From positions 1 to 27,077 of the forward strand of contig JAIRMI010000032.1 in the NCBI GenBank assembly GCA_031258795.1: a stretch of 27,077 nucleotides of DNA, written 5' to 3'. A program made the position numbers and the translations under genes. The notes under the pieces were generated by a model. It ran no database searches. It worked only from the letters and a program-made list of their open reading frames with translations, and was not told the origin of the DNA. Positions 15,735 to 24,967 of the stretch are shown one piece after another. Positions within the stretch are counted from its first letter, which is position 1. Each line of letters begins with the position of its first letter. This DNA is from Puniceicoccales bacterium. Lineage in GTDB: Bacteria > Verrucomicrobiota > Verrucomicrobiia > Opitutales > JAIRKQ01.

Positions 15735-17879
15735 CTACTTATCGTATAACCCGCTGCGGATGAGCAGGGGTTCAAGTTTCGGGTCGCGGCCCATAAAATT
15801 GCGGTAAAGCACATCCGCATCCACGCTGTCCCCCTGGGATAGGATTTTTTGCCGAAATTGGCTGCCAATTTCTTCGCTCAACACTCCGCTGTCATGAAAA
15901 CGTGTAAATGCGTCCGCATCAAGCACTTCCGCCCACTTGTATGAATAATATCCCGCGGAATATCCGCCACTAAAGATGTGGGAAAATTGCAACATAATCG
16001 TTGGAACTTTTTCTTCAAATTGCACGCGATAGGGCTTCAAAACGGTGCTCAATTTTTCCTCGATGTCACAATTTTTGTAGGCTTTATAGTTGTGGTGTAA
16101 TTCTAGATCCAATTTTGCGAGACATAGCTGACCCATCATAGCCATGCCGGATTGGTGGTTACGCGCGGCAAGCATTTTATTAAACAGCTCATCGGGAATT
16201 TTTTCACCCGTTTGATAGTGCCGTGCAAACAGATCCAAGCTGCTCCGATCCCAGCAAAAATTTTCCATAATCTGCGACGGCATCTCGACAAAATCCCAGG
16301 CAACGCTCATTCCATTCAAGGACTTGTGTTTTACTTTACCAAACATGTGGTGCATAAGGTGGCCAAATTCGTGAAAAATTGTTTCTACTTCGTAGTGGGT
16401 AAGCAGAGATGGCGATGATTCCGTCGATGGCGTTAAATTGCCGCAAATCACACCAACGGGATTTTGCCAGTGGCCATGGCGGTCGTTCCCTCCCGCAAAA
16501 AGATCATTGGCCCATGCACCTCCACGCTTCGGTTTGCGAGGATACCAGTCGGCATAAAAGCTCCCTATGTAGGCACCGGTCTCATCGAAAATATCGTAAA
16601 ATTTCACATCTTTGTGCCAAACGGAGGCTTCATCGCTAGGAGTTGCGGAATGCCTATCTTCAGAAAAGAATGTTTTGCATTCGAAAATTTTTATGCCGTA
16701 GAGGCGGTGGACGATTTCGAATAACCCCGAAATCACGTTCTCCATCTTAAAATATGGCCGCAATAATTCCGATTCGAAGTCATATTTCTTCTGCCTCAAT
16801 TTTTCGGAATAATAGGATGCATTCCACGGCCTGAGCTTGGCGTTTGCATCACCGGTATACTCCTTGATAAATTTCCGTAATTCCTCCACATCTCGGAGGA
16901 AATATTTGGAGGACTTGCCATGTAAATCTTCGATAAACTTGAGAACCGTCTTGCCATTTTTTGCCATTCTATGCTGAAGAACCATATCCGCATGGGTTTT
17001 ATGGCCAAGGAGCTTTGCCCTCTCATCGCGCAGCTTTAAAATTTCTTCAATCAGTGATGAATTATTGTACTTACCCGTACGACCCACTGTTAGCGATGCC
17101 TCGAACAATTCTTTGCGCAAGTTGTCGTCATCAAGATACTGCATACACGGCCCTAAACTTGGCGCGTCCAGCGATAGGCGGTAGCCACTGTGCCCATGAC
17201 GCTTGGCATCGGCAGCAAGTATATCCAGTGCGATTTTCGGCAAACCCTTTAGGATCTCAGCATTATCCACGTATTTTTCCCATGCGTTTCGCGAATCCAA
17301 GCAATTTTCTGAAAATTTTTGCGCTTTTTGCGACAGTTCCAGAGAAATTTGTTTCAGCCGTTCCCGCTGTTCCCGAGGAAGGTCCGCCCCTCCATCCAGA
17401 AAGCCATCAACGGTTCTTTGCAGCAAGCGCTTATCAATGGGAGATAAATTTTTCACATCTTTGGACTCGGAATATGCCTTGACTCGCTCCCATAGGGCGT
17501 CATTCAGGATGATGTTCGAACCGAACTCAACCACTTCCGGTAATACTGTATTGTATGCTTCGCGTAGTTCATCTGAATCGCAAACCCCGTTAAGGTGTGA
17601 AACCCTATCCCAAGCTATGTCAAGGATATCTCCCCCATGTTCGAGCGCGAGGATCGTGTTTTCAAAAGTCAAGGAATCTTTTGGCAAAGCAGCAATGGCA
17701 TCCACATCTCTCTGTGCCTTCTCAATTGCTGTGCGTACATCGCCTATAACATAGGCCGTGGACAATGTTTGCCAATCGATAAACTTCTTTTCGACTAAAA
17801 AGGGATGCTTTTCATCTTCCATAGCTGATGCTTGTAAAAAACTGCACTTCAAAAACAAGAACAATGTAATTACATTCAT
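15735..17879 (-). CDS. M3-family zinc oligopeptidase (OpdA/Dcp type) with a signal-peptide-like start
   Basis: 714 residues. Zinc metallopeptidase that degrades short peptides. The metal site is HEFGH with His503, Glu504 and His507, followed by the third-ligand region DFVEMPSQIMENF. The C-terminal FSGGYSAGYYSYKWAEVLDADAF is typical of the oligopeptidase A/Dcp branch. Unusually, the start MNVITLFLFLKCSFLQASA looks like a signal peptide with an A-S-A cleavage site, although most relatives are cytosolic; an internal ATG after it has no ribosome binding site. First gene of the run M3-cysS-rho-cmk. Confidence 0.92.
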   Translation of the reverse strand: MNVITLFLFLKCSFLQASAMEDEKHPFLVEKKFIDWQTLSTAYVIGDVRTAIEKAQRDVDAIAALPKDSLTFENTILALEHGGDILDIAWDRVSHLNGVCDSDELREAYNTVLPEVVEFGSNIILNDALWERVKAYSESKDVKNLSPIDKRLLQRTVDGFLDGGADLPREQRERLKQISLELSQKAQKFSENCLDSRNAWEKYVDNAEILKGLPKIALDILAADAKRHGHSGYRLSLDAPSLGPCMQYLDDDNLRKELFEASLTVGRTGKYNNSSLIEEILKLRDERAKLLGHKTHADMVLQHRMAKNGKTVLKFIEDLHGKSSKYFLRDVEELRKFIKEYTGDANAKLRPWNASYYSEKLRQKKYDFESELLRPYFKMENVISGLFEIVHRLYGIKIFECKTFFSEDRHSATPSDEASVWHKDVKFYDIFDETGAYIGSFYADWYPRKPKRGGAWANDLFAGGNDRHGHWQNPVGVICGNLTPSTESSPSLLTHYEVETIFHEFGHLMHHMFGKVKHKSLNGMSVAWDFVEMPSQIMENFCWDRSSLDLFARHYQTGEKIPDELFNKMLAARNHQSGMAMMGQLCLAKLDLELHHNYKAYKNCDIEEKLSTVLKPYRVQFEEKVPTIMLQFSHIFSGGYSAGYYSYKWAEVLDADAFTRFHDSGVLSEEIGSQFRQKILSQGDSVDADVLYRNFMGRDPKLEPLLIRSGLYDK

Positions 17880-17990
17880 GAGCCCAATGATTCGAGCATT
17901 GATACACTTGGCAAAACAAAATCACCGCTATCGCTTGTTAGCCACAAGCTTAAGCCGGTAAGCGCACTCCTGGCCATCGGAGTTCTTCTC

Positions 17991-18935
17991 TTACTTGAAA
18001 GCAATTCTCTTTTCTAACTCGGCTACAAAATTCATATGTCTTTTTCCCACAGCTTTGGCTCCTTGAAGGTATCTATACAAATCTTTCATTTTTCCTAAAA
18101 GCTCAGTAAAATCTTCAACTGGGAAGGTTTTTGGCTCCGAATCGGCAATGGGCTCATTCTCATCAGTAAGATTTGTCCGGTTCGTTTCGCTTAGAGGGCC
18201 TCCGCCATCCAAATCAGAGGATTTAAAAAATACCGCACCCTGACTTGCTTCGGGTTTTTCTTTGCCTTCGGCTATGCCAGGTAAGATACCCCGTGTTTCG
18301 TAAATGTAAGTAGTTTTAGCTTCCGGCTCTTTAGCAAAAGAGTCATAGGAATTAGAAATATTGAAAATGTTGAAGCCTTTAAGTGTTCCAACGCTTTCTT
18401 CTTTCTCTAACTCTTCACTTTCTGTTTCCGACGCGGATCGGTTTGTTTCGCTCGATTCCGTGTCCTCTGTTCGACAGGCACCTACTGGCACGCCATCCTC
18501 TTCTTCGCTTGAAACCTCATATTCACATTCGTATTCACTTTTGACCTTCGTGGTGGCTTGCACATTTTTTGGTTCCATTTCATCTTCTTGTCCAAAGTCA
18601 AACGGAGATGGCCACCGCAAACCTGGAGATTGTACCAGTTTTATTTCAAAATTCATAGATTCGGGGACTTCGTACGTGTCCAATGGCTTTCTTTCTATCG
18701 GACTCATTAAATCTAATTTAAGTATGATATCCTTCCCCCAGGAAACCCAAAGATTGGGAAATTTTTTTAGATCTACGGCCGCAACAATGTGTGGCTGGCC
18801 GGATGCACCGGAAACTTTTGCTGAAGTATTCGCCCTAACAGGTTTTTCTAGTGGGTCTTTTTCGCTTTTTCTGGATTCCGCAGGAACATTTCTCCAAAAA
18901 TTTTTGCAAAAATTTAAAATATTTTTTATATCCAT
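17991..18935 (-). CDS. Acidic low-complexity protein of unknown function
   Basis: 314 residues, no family recognised. The first 110 residues look folded (LKKFPNLWVSWGKDIILKLDLM). A long acidic, Ser/Glu-rich central part follows (EYECEYEVSSEEEDG through SASETESEELEKEES), then an ordinary helical end (FTELLGKMKDLYRYLQGAK and MNFVAELEKRIAF). No signal peptide or membrane helix is visible. The short word SETNR occurs twice. It stands alone, divergent from clpP and 111 nt ahead of the M3 gene on the same strand. A disordered linker between two small domains is likely; the role is unknown. Confidence 0.7.
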   Translation of the reverse strand: MDIKNILNFCKNFWRNVPAESRKSEKDPLEKPVRANTSAKVSGASGQPHIVAAVDLKKFPNLWVSWGKDIILKLDLMSPIERKPLDTYEVPESMNFEIKLVQSPGLRWPSPFDFGQEDEMEPKNVQATTKVKSEYECEYEVSSEEEDGVPVGACRTEDTESSETNRSASETESEELEKEESVGTLKGFNIFNISNSYDSFAKEPEAKTTYIYETRGILPGIAEGKEKPEASQGAVFFKSSDLDGGGPLSETNRTNLTDENEPIADSEPKTFPVEDFTELLGKMKDLYRYLQGAKAVGKRHMNFVAELEKRIAFK

Positions 18936-19024
18936 GCACTATTAGAATATGTTTCTTGATGAAGAACAAGAAAATTTTATTAAAATTTGCGTTTTTCAAC
19001 GGTATCCTTAGAGCGTGTTATCCT

Positions 19025-19639
19025 ATGGATAAGTTTACGAGCAAGGTGAATTGCGAAGAAGAATGCGACGATGAGGAAAAAAGCAGACATAGCTCTTGCA
19101 ATTCGATGATACAAAAGCGCTTTTTAAAGGAACGTAAAATATTTCTTTGGGGCGAAGTAAATGATGAATCCGCCAAGGATATCACGGAAAAGTTACTGTA
19201 TTTGGAAATAGTGGACCCAAGCTTGCCCATTGACTTTTTCATCAACACACCGGGTGGTTCCATTACGGCAGGAATGGCGATGTACGATACAATGAAGCTC
19301 ATAAAATCTCCGATACGCGTGATTGTCACCGGACTCGCGGCCAGCATGGGATCTATCCTGCTCTGCGGAGCAAAGAGGGGCAACAGGTTCCTATACCCAA
19401 ATGCTCGCGTTCTTATTCACCAGCCGCTAATCATGGGACAGATCGCAGGACCAGCTATTGATATCAACATACAGGCTAAGGAGATGGAAAAGACCCGCGA
19501 TGAATTAAACAGAATTTTGGCAGAATCATCCGGGCAGCCACTGGAAAAGATCACCAAGGATACGGACCGTGATTTTTACATGAACGCGCGTGAAGCAATG
19601 GAATATGGCCTTGCCGACCAAATTATTGCGAAAATTTGA
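19025..19639 (+). CDS. clpP: ATP-dependent Clp protease proteolytic subunit
   Basis: 204 residues from the ATG at 19025; an in-frame ATG at 18959 would add 22 residues with no better ribosome site. ClpP forms the barrel that degrades proteins fed by ClpX or ClpA/C. The catalytic triad is Ser107 (GLAASMGS), His132 (VLIHQPL) and Asp183 (KDTDRDF). The first 30 residues are highly charged and Cys-containing (NCEEECDDEEK), longer than a usual pro-region, and the alanine that normally follows ASMG is a serine. This could be a diverged paralogue. It overlaps the GT8 gene by one base. Confidence 0.92.
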   Translation: MDKFTSKVNCEEECDDEEKSRHSSCNSMIQKRFLKERKIFLWGEVNDESAKDITEKLLYLEIVDPSLPIDFFINTPGGSITAGMAMYDTMKLIKSPIRVIVTGLAASMGSILLCGAKRGNRFLYPNARVLIHQPLIMGQIAGPAIDINIQAKEMEKTRDELNRILAESSGQPLEKITKDTDRDFYMNAREAMEYGLADQIIAKI

Positions 19640-20658
19640 TGATCGTAAAAGGCGATGTTATAAATATTGTATTTTGCTGTGACGACAGGTTTGCCGGCCC
19701 ATTGCAAGTGGCGGCCATGTCGACTGCTGCGAGCACGTCTTCCAATCTGGCCATCTATGTGGTTGATTGCGGCATATCTCCGAAAAACAAAAATACTCTG
19801 CAAGCACTAAAGGGAAAATACGGCAATTTGGCCGATATTATCTTCAAAGAACCTCTCAGAGAAAAAATTTTCGATGCCTTTCCCATAGCTTCCCATTTTT
19901 CTCCGGCAGTATTTTATCGTTTAGCCATAGGTAAAACGTTTCCGGAGTTAAAACGCGCCATATACATGGATTGTGACATTATTGTGGTGGATGACATAAA
20001 TTTGCTCTGGAGCGTCGATCTAGGCGAACACCCATTCGGAGCGGTAAATGAAGAGACAAATTTCTTTTTGTCGCAAGATATGATGAAACGAAAAGCCAAA
20101 GTTGGTATCCCGCTGGAGCGTCTGTACATGAACTCGGGTGTGCTGCTCATCGACTGCAAGCGCTTCGAGGAGGCGAAAATATTTGAGAGGGTTTTGCAAT
20201 TTGTCAGCGGATGTAAGAAATTGCTGCCCTGTCCGGAACAGGATGCCATGAATATCTGCCTGTCTCCGGACGAACACTTTCCCCTTGATCCAAAATTCAA
20301 TTTCACGCCCTTTGCGCCCCTAGCTCGTCGATGTCTAAAAAACATGAAAAGGCCTGTCATTGTGCACTATTCCTGTTACAAGCCTTGGATTTTTAATAAA
20401 AAGCTTGTCCATACATTATACAAATTGCAGTTACTTCGCCACAGCTTTCGTTTCGTTAAAGAGTATTGGATATACTCGGATTGGGTCGATGAGCGTGCTT
20501 TTTCATCGTCTAACACAAAGCAGACCTGGCGTTTCGTGTACAAACGTCTATTCGGCGAGATTGAATATTTTGTTGCGAAAAAAATCAGAAACGGCCTAAT
20601 TCGCCTGTGGAGAAACAGGCACAGAAGAAAGAAATGGACAATAAAAAAGTCGTATTGA
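19639..20658 (+). CDS. Glycosyltransferase family 8 protein
   Basis: 339 residues from the ATG at 19639, which shares its A with the clpP stop. GT8 enzymes are retaining, Mn-dependent transferases of glucose or galactose, often onto lipopolysaccharide. The metal-binding DxD is at residues 111-113 in YMDCDIIV, followed by YMNSGVLLIDCKRF, PEQDAMNICL and the late VIVHYSC-x-KPW. The basic C-terminus (about 50 residues rich in Arg and Lys) may bind the membrane. The acceptor is unknown. trpS starts inside its last 25 bases. Confidence 0.9.
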   Translation: MIVKGDVINIVFCCDDRFAGPLQVAAMSTAASTSSNLAIYVVDCGISPKNKNTLQALKGKYGNLADIIFKEPLREKIFDAFPIASHFSPAVFYRLAIGKTFPELKRAIYMDCDIIVVDDINLLWSVDLGEHPFGAVNEETNFFLSQDMMKRKAKVGIPLERLYMNSGVLLIDCKRFEEAKIFERVLQFVSGCKKLLPCPEQDAMNICLSPDEHFPLDPKFNFTPFAPLARRCLKNMKRPVIVHYSCYKPWIFNKKLVHTLYKLQLLRHSFRFVKEYWIYSDWVDERAFSSSNTKQTWRFVYKRLFGEIEYFVAKKIRNGLIRLWRNRHRRKKWTIKKSY

Positions 20659-21635
20659 CCGGCATGCAGCCCACGGGGAAGCTGCATTTGGGAAGCTTAC
20701 TTGGTGCGCTTGATAACTGGTGCCGCATGCTGGATTCTTACGACTGTTTATTCTTTTTGGCTGACCAGCACGCCATAACAATGCCCCATGTTCCTGCCGA
20801 ATTGAGAAGGAACGCTATGGATTGCGTTGCCCAATATATCGCCTGCGGTCTCGATCCAAAAAAGTGCAAAATTTTCCTTCAATCGCAGATTATCGGCCAT
20901 GCGGAGCTCATGTGGGTACTGAGCTGCTTGACCCCAATCGGCCAATTGGAACGAATGACGCAGTTCAAGGACAAATCCAAAAAAGTAGGACAGTTTGTTT
21001 GTTCTGGTTTGCTATTTTATCCGATCCTGATGGCGGCGGACATATTGCTATACAACGCCGACCTTGTCCCGGTCGGTGAAGACCAGAAACAACACCTGGA
21101 AATCACCCGCGATATTGCACAGAAATTTAACGGAACCTATTCGGATATGTTTGTTTTGCCCGAACCGTACATAGGGCAGACTGGCGCACGCATAATGTCC
21201 CTGCAAAATCCAACGATTAAGATGTCAAAATCCGACAAAAATCAAAACGGCGTGGTGTACATAACGGATACAAATGAGATAATTCGCAAAAAAATCACCG
21301 GCGCTATCACGGACTCCGGCAATGACATAGCATTCGATGAAAAAAATAAACCTGGTATATCAAATTTGCTAAACATCTTTGCAGCGATCGAAGGAATCAG
21401 CATTGAAGAAGCGGTGAGGCAATTTTCTTCCCTAACAAGTTACGTTCCATTTAAGCAGGCCGTTGCCGACGCTGTCATCGGGAAAATTTCCCCTATGCGG
21501 GAGAAATATGGCGAAATTGTACAAGACAAAGATTATATGGTGGAAGTTTTGCGCGCCGGTAGGGAAGAAGCCCAACGACGGGCAAACAAGATGATCAGTA
21601 AAGTTTACCGCAAGGTGGGCTTTGTAATGGAATAG
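20634..21635 (+). CDS. trpS: Tryptophanyl-tRNA synthetase
   Basis: 333 residues from the ATG at 20634, preceded by AGAAGAAAG; a GTG at 20607 would add nine polar residues not seen in the family. It charges tRNA-Trp. Class I signs are TGMQPTGKLHLGSLLGAL (HIGH region), DQHAIT, SCLTPIGQLERMTQFKDK, GEDQKQHLE and the KMSKSDKN loop. The start lies 25 nt inside the GT8 gene and the stop is 8 nt from topB, so the genes are probably co-transcribed. Confidence 0.97.
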   Translation: MDNKKVVLTGMQPTGKLHLGSLLGALDNWCRMLDSYDCLFFLADQHAITMPHVPAELRRNAMDCVAQYIACGLDPKKCKIFLQSQIIGHAELMWVLSCLTPIGQLERMTQFKDKSKKVGQFVCSGLLFYPILMAADILLYNADLVPVGEDQKQHLEITRDIAQKFNGTYSDMFVLPEPYIGQTGARIMSLQNPTIKMSKSDKNQNGVVYITDTNEIIRKKITGAITDSGNDIAFDEKNKPGISNLLNIFAAIEGISIEEAVRQFSSLTSYVPFKQAVADAVIGKISPMREKYGEIVQDKDYMVEVLRAGREEAQRRANKMISKVYRKVGFVME

Positions 21636-21643
21636 GAGCGGCG

Positions 21644-24073
21644 ATGAAAAAATTGGTGATTGCAGAAAAGCCCAGTGTAGCCGCCGATCTAGCTAAAGTC
21701 CTTGGTAAATTCAAAAAAACGGAAACTTGTTACGAGAATGACCAATACGTTGTCAGTTGGGCAGTGGGGCATCTCGTCGAGCTGTTTATGCCGGAAGATA
21801 TTGATCCCCAATTGAAGCGCTGGTCACTAAAATCGCTGCCAATTATTCCGGAAAAATTTGGGACAAAGCCCATAGAAAAAACAAAAAAGCGGCTTTCCGA
21901 ACTGAAACAGTTACTTAAACGGGACGACGTCGATGAATTAGTAAATGCATGCGATGCGGGCCGAGAAGGAGAGCTGATTTTTACTTATATCTACGAACTG
22001 TGCAAATGTAAAAAACCATTCAAGCGCCTATGGCTATCATCGATGACACCAATGGGTATCCGGGATGCCTTTGAGCATCTGCGAGAAAGCGGCGAAATGC
22101 ACAATTTGCAAGATGCGGCGAAATGTCGCTCGGAAGCGGACTGGCTGATCGGCATCAATGGTACGCGGGCAATCACGAAACGCATGTTTTCATCCCAATC
22201 GAAGCAGATATCTACCGTTGGCCGCGTACAGACTCCCACCTTGGCCATGATTGTAAGTCGCGATTGTGAAATTGCGAATTTCAAGCCAACGAAATACTGG
22301 CGCCTCATGGGCGAATTTGAAATCAAAAAAGGGAAATACCAAGGTGTTTTTCAGAAACCCAAAAAAATTAACAGTAAAGATCCTCACGACCGCGCCGATC
22401 GCCTGTGGACAAAGGAATATGCCGATAAAGTTTTGGCTGCAATTCGAGGCTGCGAACGGGCAGCCGTTAGCGAAAAAAACAAACGTATGTTGCAGTCAGC
22501 TCCACGCCTCTATGATCTCACTTCGCTCCAACGGGAGGCAAATTCGCGCTACGGCATGCCTGCTGCCATGACCCTAAAAATTGCTCAATCACTCTATGAG
22601 CGGCATAAATGTTTAACCTATCCACGTACGGATTCCAAGGCGCTGACCGAAGATTACGTATCCACCTGCTACGCCATTCTACAAAGCATCTCCGGAGAAT
22701 GCGAAAGATTTGCCAAGCACGTTGCCGAACGTAAATTAGTCAACGGAGGAAACAGGAAAATTTTCAACAATAAACAGGTGAGTGACCACTTTGCCATAAT
22801 CCCCACAACCCATTTTCCAAAGTCCCTCTCCGAGGAGGAGTCGAAGATTTACAACATGGTCCTTCGCCGCTTCATTGCCGTATTTTATCCCGATGCGGAG
22901 TACGATGTTACAGTGCGTACGAGCACGATTGCCGAGGAATATGCTTTCAAAACGGAAGGAAAAGTGCTTGTCAAACCGGGGTGGTTGGAAGTGTACGGTA
23001 AAGCGAATCTTGAGCAAGAATGCACGCTACCAAAGCTAAGCGAGGGGGATAATTTTGAGGCGCGCATCGTTGAAGTGCGTTCACAGGAGGATGAAACGCG
23101 GCCGCCGCCTCACTTCAATGAGGCAACCTTACTGGCCGCCATGGAAGGCGCTGGAAAATTGCTGGATGATAACGAGCTCGCCGAAGCTATGAAGGAACGC
23201 GGATTGGGCACACCGGCAACGCGGGCACAGATCATCGATCACCTGCTCAACCTGCATTACCTCGAACGCGACAGACGAGAATTGCATTCAACCAGCAAGG
23301 GTGAGGATCTCCTAAATTTTCTGCACGCGCTCAACATAGAAACCCTAGCCGACCCCGCACTGACTGGAGAGTGGGAATACAAGCTTCGGCAAATGGAAAG
23401 TGGAACATTTTCTCGCCAAACATTTATGCGGGAAATAGCGGAACTTACGCAGAAGATTGTGGATAAAGTGCGCAGTTACAATGAAGACGATAGTACGTTG
23501 GCAGAATCGGAAATCATCTGCCCCCTAGACGGTAAACCGCTGCTTGAAAGCTTTCGCAGCTATCGCAGCCAAGACGGCTCCCTATCCATACCAAAGTCAC
23601 TTTGCGGTCGCAAATTCTCACCACAGGAAATTGTCCAGCTAATTGGAGAAAAAAAACTCGGGCCACTGAGCGGTTTCAAATCCAAGCGTGGCTCAGAATT
23701 TTCAGCAACAATCGTGCTCAACGGAGAAGGTAAATTGGGCTTCGAGTTTGAAACGAACGGTGAACAGACACCGCAAATTTCTTCCGATGAAATCGCCACC
23801 TACAAAGAGTTGTGCAAGTGCCCCGTTTGCGGTGCTCCAATCCTGGCAGCGCCTGAAGCCTACATTTGCAAAAATTACTTCGACAAAAAATGCAGTTTCC
23901 GCATATCCAAACGCATGTTGGATAGAGAAATAGACAGGGAACAGTTCTTGAAATTGATCAGCGAAAAATCCACGGACGTGCTGGAAAATTTTAAATCAAA
24001 AAAGACGGGTAAGCCATTCAAAGCTCGCCTCATCCTAAAATTCGGTGGCAAAATCGGCTTTGCGTTCAAATAA
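21644..24073 (+). CDS. topB: DNA topoisomerase III
   Basis: 809 residues, with an AGGAG site just before the ATG. Type IA enzyme that decatenates DNA. The Toprim domain has KLVIAEKPSVAADLAKVLG and the acidic CDAGREGELIF; the catalytic Tyr326 lies in LTYPRTDSKAL. The later part has GLGTPATRAQII. The C-terminus carries repeated Topo-C modules (GPLSGFKSKRGSEFSATIVL and a final FKSKKTGKPFKARLIL) and a four-Cys zinc element (CPVCGAPILAA through CKNYFDKKC). The length exceeds E. coli TopB because of this tail, a form often found on plasmids and integrative elements as well as chromosomes. Confidence 0.95.
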   Translation: MKKLVIAEKPSVAADLAKVLGKFKKTETCYENDQYVVSWAVGHLVELFMPEDIDPQLKRWSLKSLPIIPEKFGTKPIEKTKKRLSELKQLLKRDDVDELVNACDAGREGELIFTYIYELCKCKKPFKRLWLSSMTPMGIRDAFEHLRESGEMHNLQDAAKCRSEADWLIGINGTRAITKRMFSSQSKQISTVGRVQTPTLAMIVSRDCEIANFKPTKYWRLMGEFEIKKGKYQGVFQKPKKINSKDPHDRADRLWTKEYADKVLAAIRGCERAAVSEKNKRMLQSAPRLYDLTSLQREANSRYGMPAAMTLKIAQSLYERHKCLTYPRTDSKALTEDYVSTCYAILQSISGECERFAKHVAERKLVNGGNRKIFNNKQVSDHFAIIPTTHFPKSLSEEESKIYNMVLRRFIAVFYPDAEYDVTVRTSTIAEEYAFKTEGKVLVKPGWLEVYGKANLEQECTLPKLSEGDNFEARIVEVRSQEDETRPPPHFNEATLLAAMEGAGKLLDDNELAEAMKERGLGTPATRAQIIDHLLNLHYLERDRRELHSTSKGEDLLNFLHALNIETLADPALTGEWEYKLRQMESGTFSRQTFMREIAELTQKIVDKVRSYNEDDSTLAESEIICPLDGKPLLESFRSYRSQDGSLSIPKSLCGRKFSPQEIVQLIGEKKLGPLSGFKSKRGSEFSATIVLNGEGKLGFEFETNGEQTPQISSDEIATYKELCKCPVCGAPILAAPEAYICKNYFDKKCSFRISKRMLDREIDREQFLKLISEKSTDVLENFKSKKTGKPFKARLILKFGGKIGFAFK

Positions 24074-24547
24074 CACAGGTCGCGGCATTTGAATGTGTCG
24101 CAGTATAAAACGGGCAAGCTATCCCTTACCTCTCCCTGGCTTTTTGCTATTTTCATACTCCTCTTTAAAAGTCTTTTCTCTCTTTTTTCTCTATGGCTTT
24201 AAATATGAACTAAAGCTGTCCTGGAAATGTTCATATGGTTAAATTATTCCGTGAACGTTGTGAATAGGTAAGCCAGCTGCACACCAATTTCACCGTCCGG
24301 GAAATTTTCAATTTTACCTGAAAACTTTTAATTCCCAGGAGGGAGCCAAATTGGCTCCACAAGTGCTCGATTTGATATCTCTGAAAAATTTTTAATATCG
24401 TTGTGGGGGCGAAGTTAACCGTTTTATCGAAGTCGTCAAATTAGCCCATGGCACAAATTAGCTAACCTCGCAATTGGACAATTTAATAGAAAAATTCTTG
24501 ACAAATATTCTATAATTCGTACACTGCCCCTAGCAGAGGAGAAAGGT
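24074..24547. other. 474-nt non-coding region with a 17-nt palindrome
   Basis: No credible gene on either strand. The most regular structure is GGAGCCAAATTGGCTCC at 24342-24358, eight paired bases around a central A, without a following U run, so it looks more like an operator than a terminator. Pyrimidine-rich runs lie at about 24130-24190. A TATAAT stands at 24511-24516, 31 nt before the next gene. No motifs of RNase P, SRP RNA or tmRNA are seen. Confidence 0.55.
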
Positions 24548-24967
24548 ATGAGCGAGCTTATAAAACATGTCGAGCTGGGCCAGAAAGGCGAAGATAGCCC
24601 AGAGGTAACTAGTGAATTTCGCAATCTGAAACCATCAACAGAAAGGCCTATTTATAGCTCCAGTGTAGTTGGCGGAACACTGGGAGAGCGTACCGTATCC
24701 CCTGGCCATCTGGTCCGAATAAGATCCGTAGCGGATCAAGATAAGTTGAAAGGGGAAATTGAAAAAACCAGCCAAAAGATTGCCGATCTAAAAAGCGCTC
24801 GCATGTCGACAGGAAAAATCATCAAGTGGGCTCTCATAGCCGCCGCCGTCGTTGGTGGCATAATTGCTGTGGCAGCAGGTATATTTGCAGCGCCTTTGCT
24901 ATGCTGTATTGTTGGGGGTTCTTGTAGGGGTATTGGCTGGTGCGGTTACCGGTGTCGCTTTGCATAA
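24548..24967 (+). CDS. Inc-like membrane/coiled-coil protein, N-terminal fragment before the frameshift
   Basis: 139 residues with a GAGGAGAAAGG site before the ATG. There is no signal peptide. A polar N-terminal part of about 90 residues ends in a short helix (LKGEIEKTSQKIADLKSARM), then a long hydrophobic region begins (IIKWALIAAAVVGGIIAVAAGIF). After CCIVG the frame runs into an unnatural Cys/Arg tail (GSCRGIGWCGYRCRFA). Removing one G from the G5 tract at 24914-24918 would continue the protein as GVLVGVLAGAVTGVALHKNN into the next frame, giving one product of about 710 residues. So this is the front part of a single broken, slipping or mis-sequenced gene. Confidence 0.75.
   Translation: MSELIKHVELGQKGEDSPEVTSEFRNLKPSTERPIYSSSVVGGTLGERTVSPGHLVRIRSVADQDKLKGEIEKTSQKIADLKSARMSTGKIIKWALIAAAVVGGIIAVAAGIFAAPLLCCIVGGSCRGIGWCGYRCRFA

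Noticed and set aside
17966..17985. Possible terminator hairpin after the acidic orphan
   Set aside because: Stem of only about 5 bp with an 8-nt loop and no U run on the correct side.
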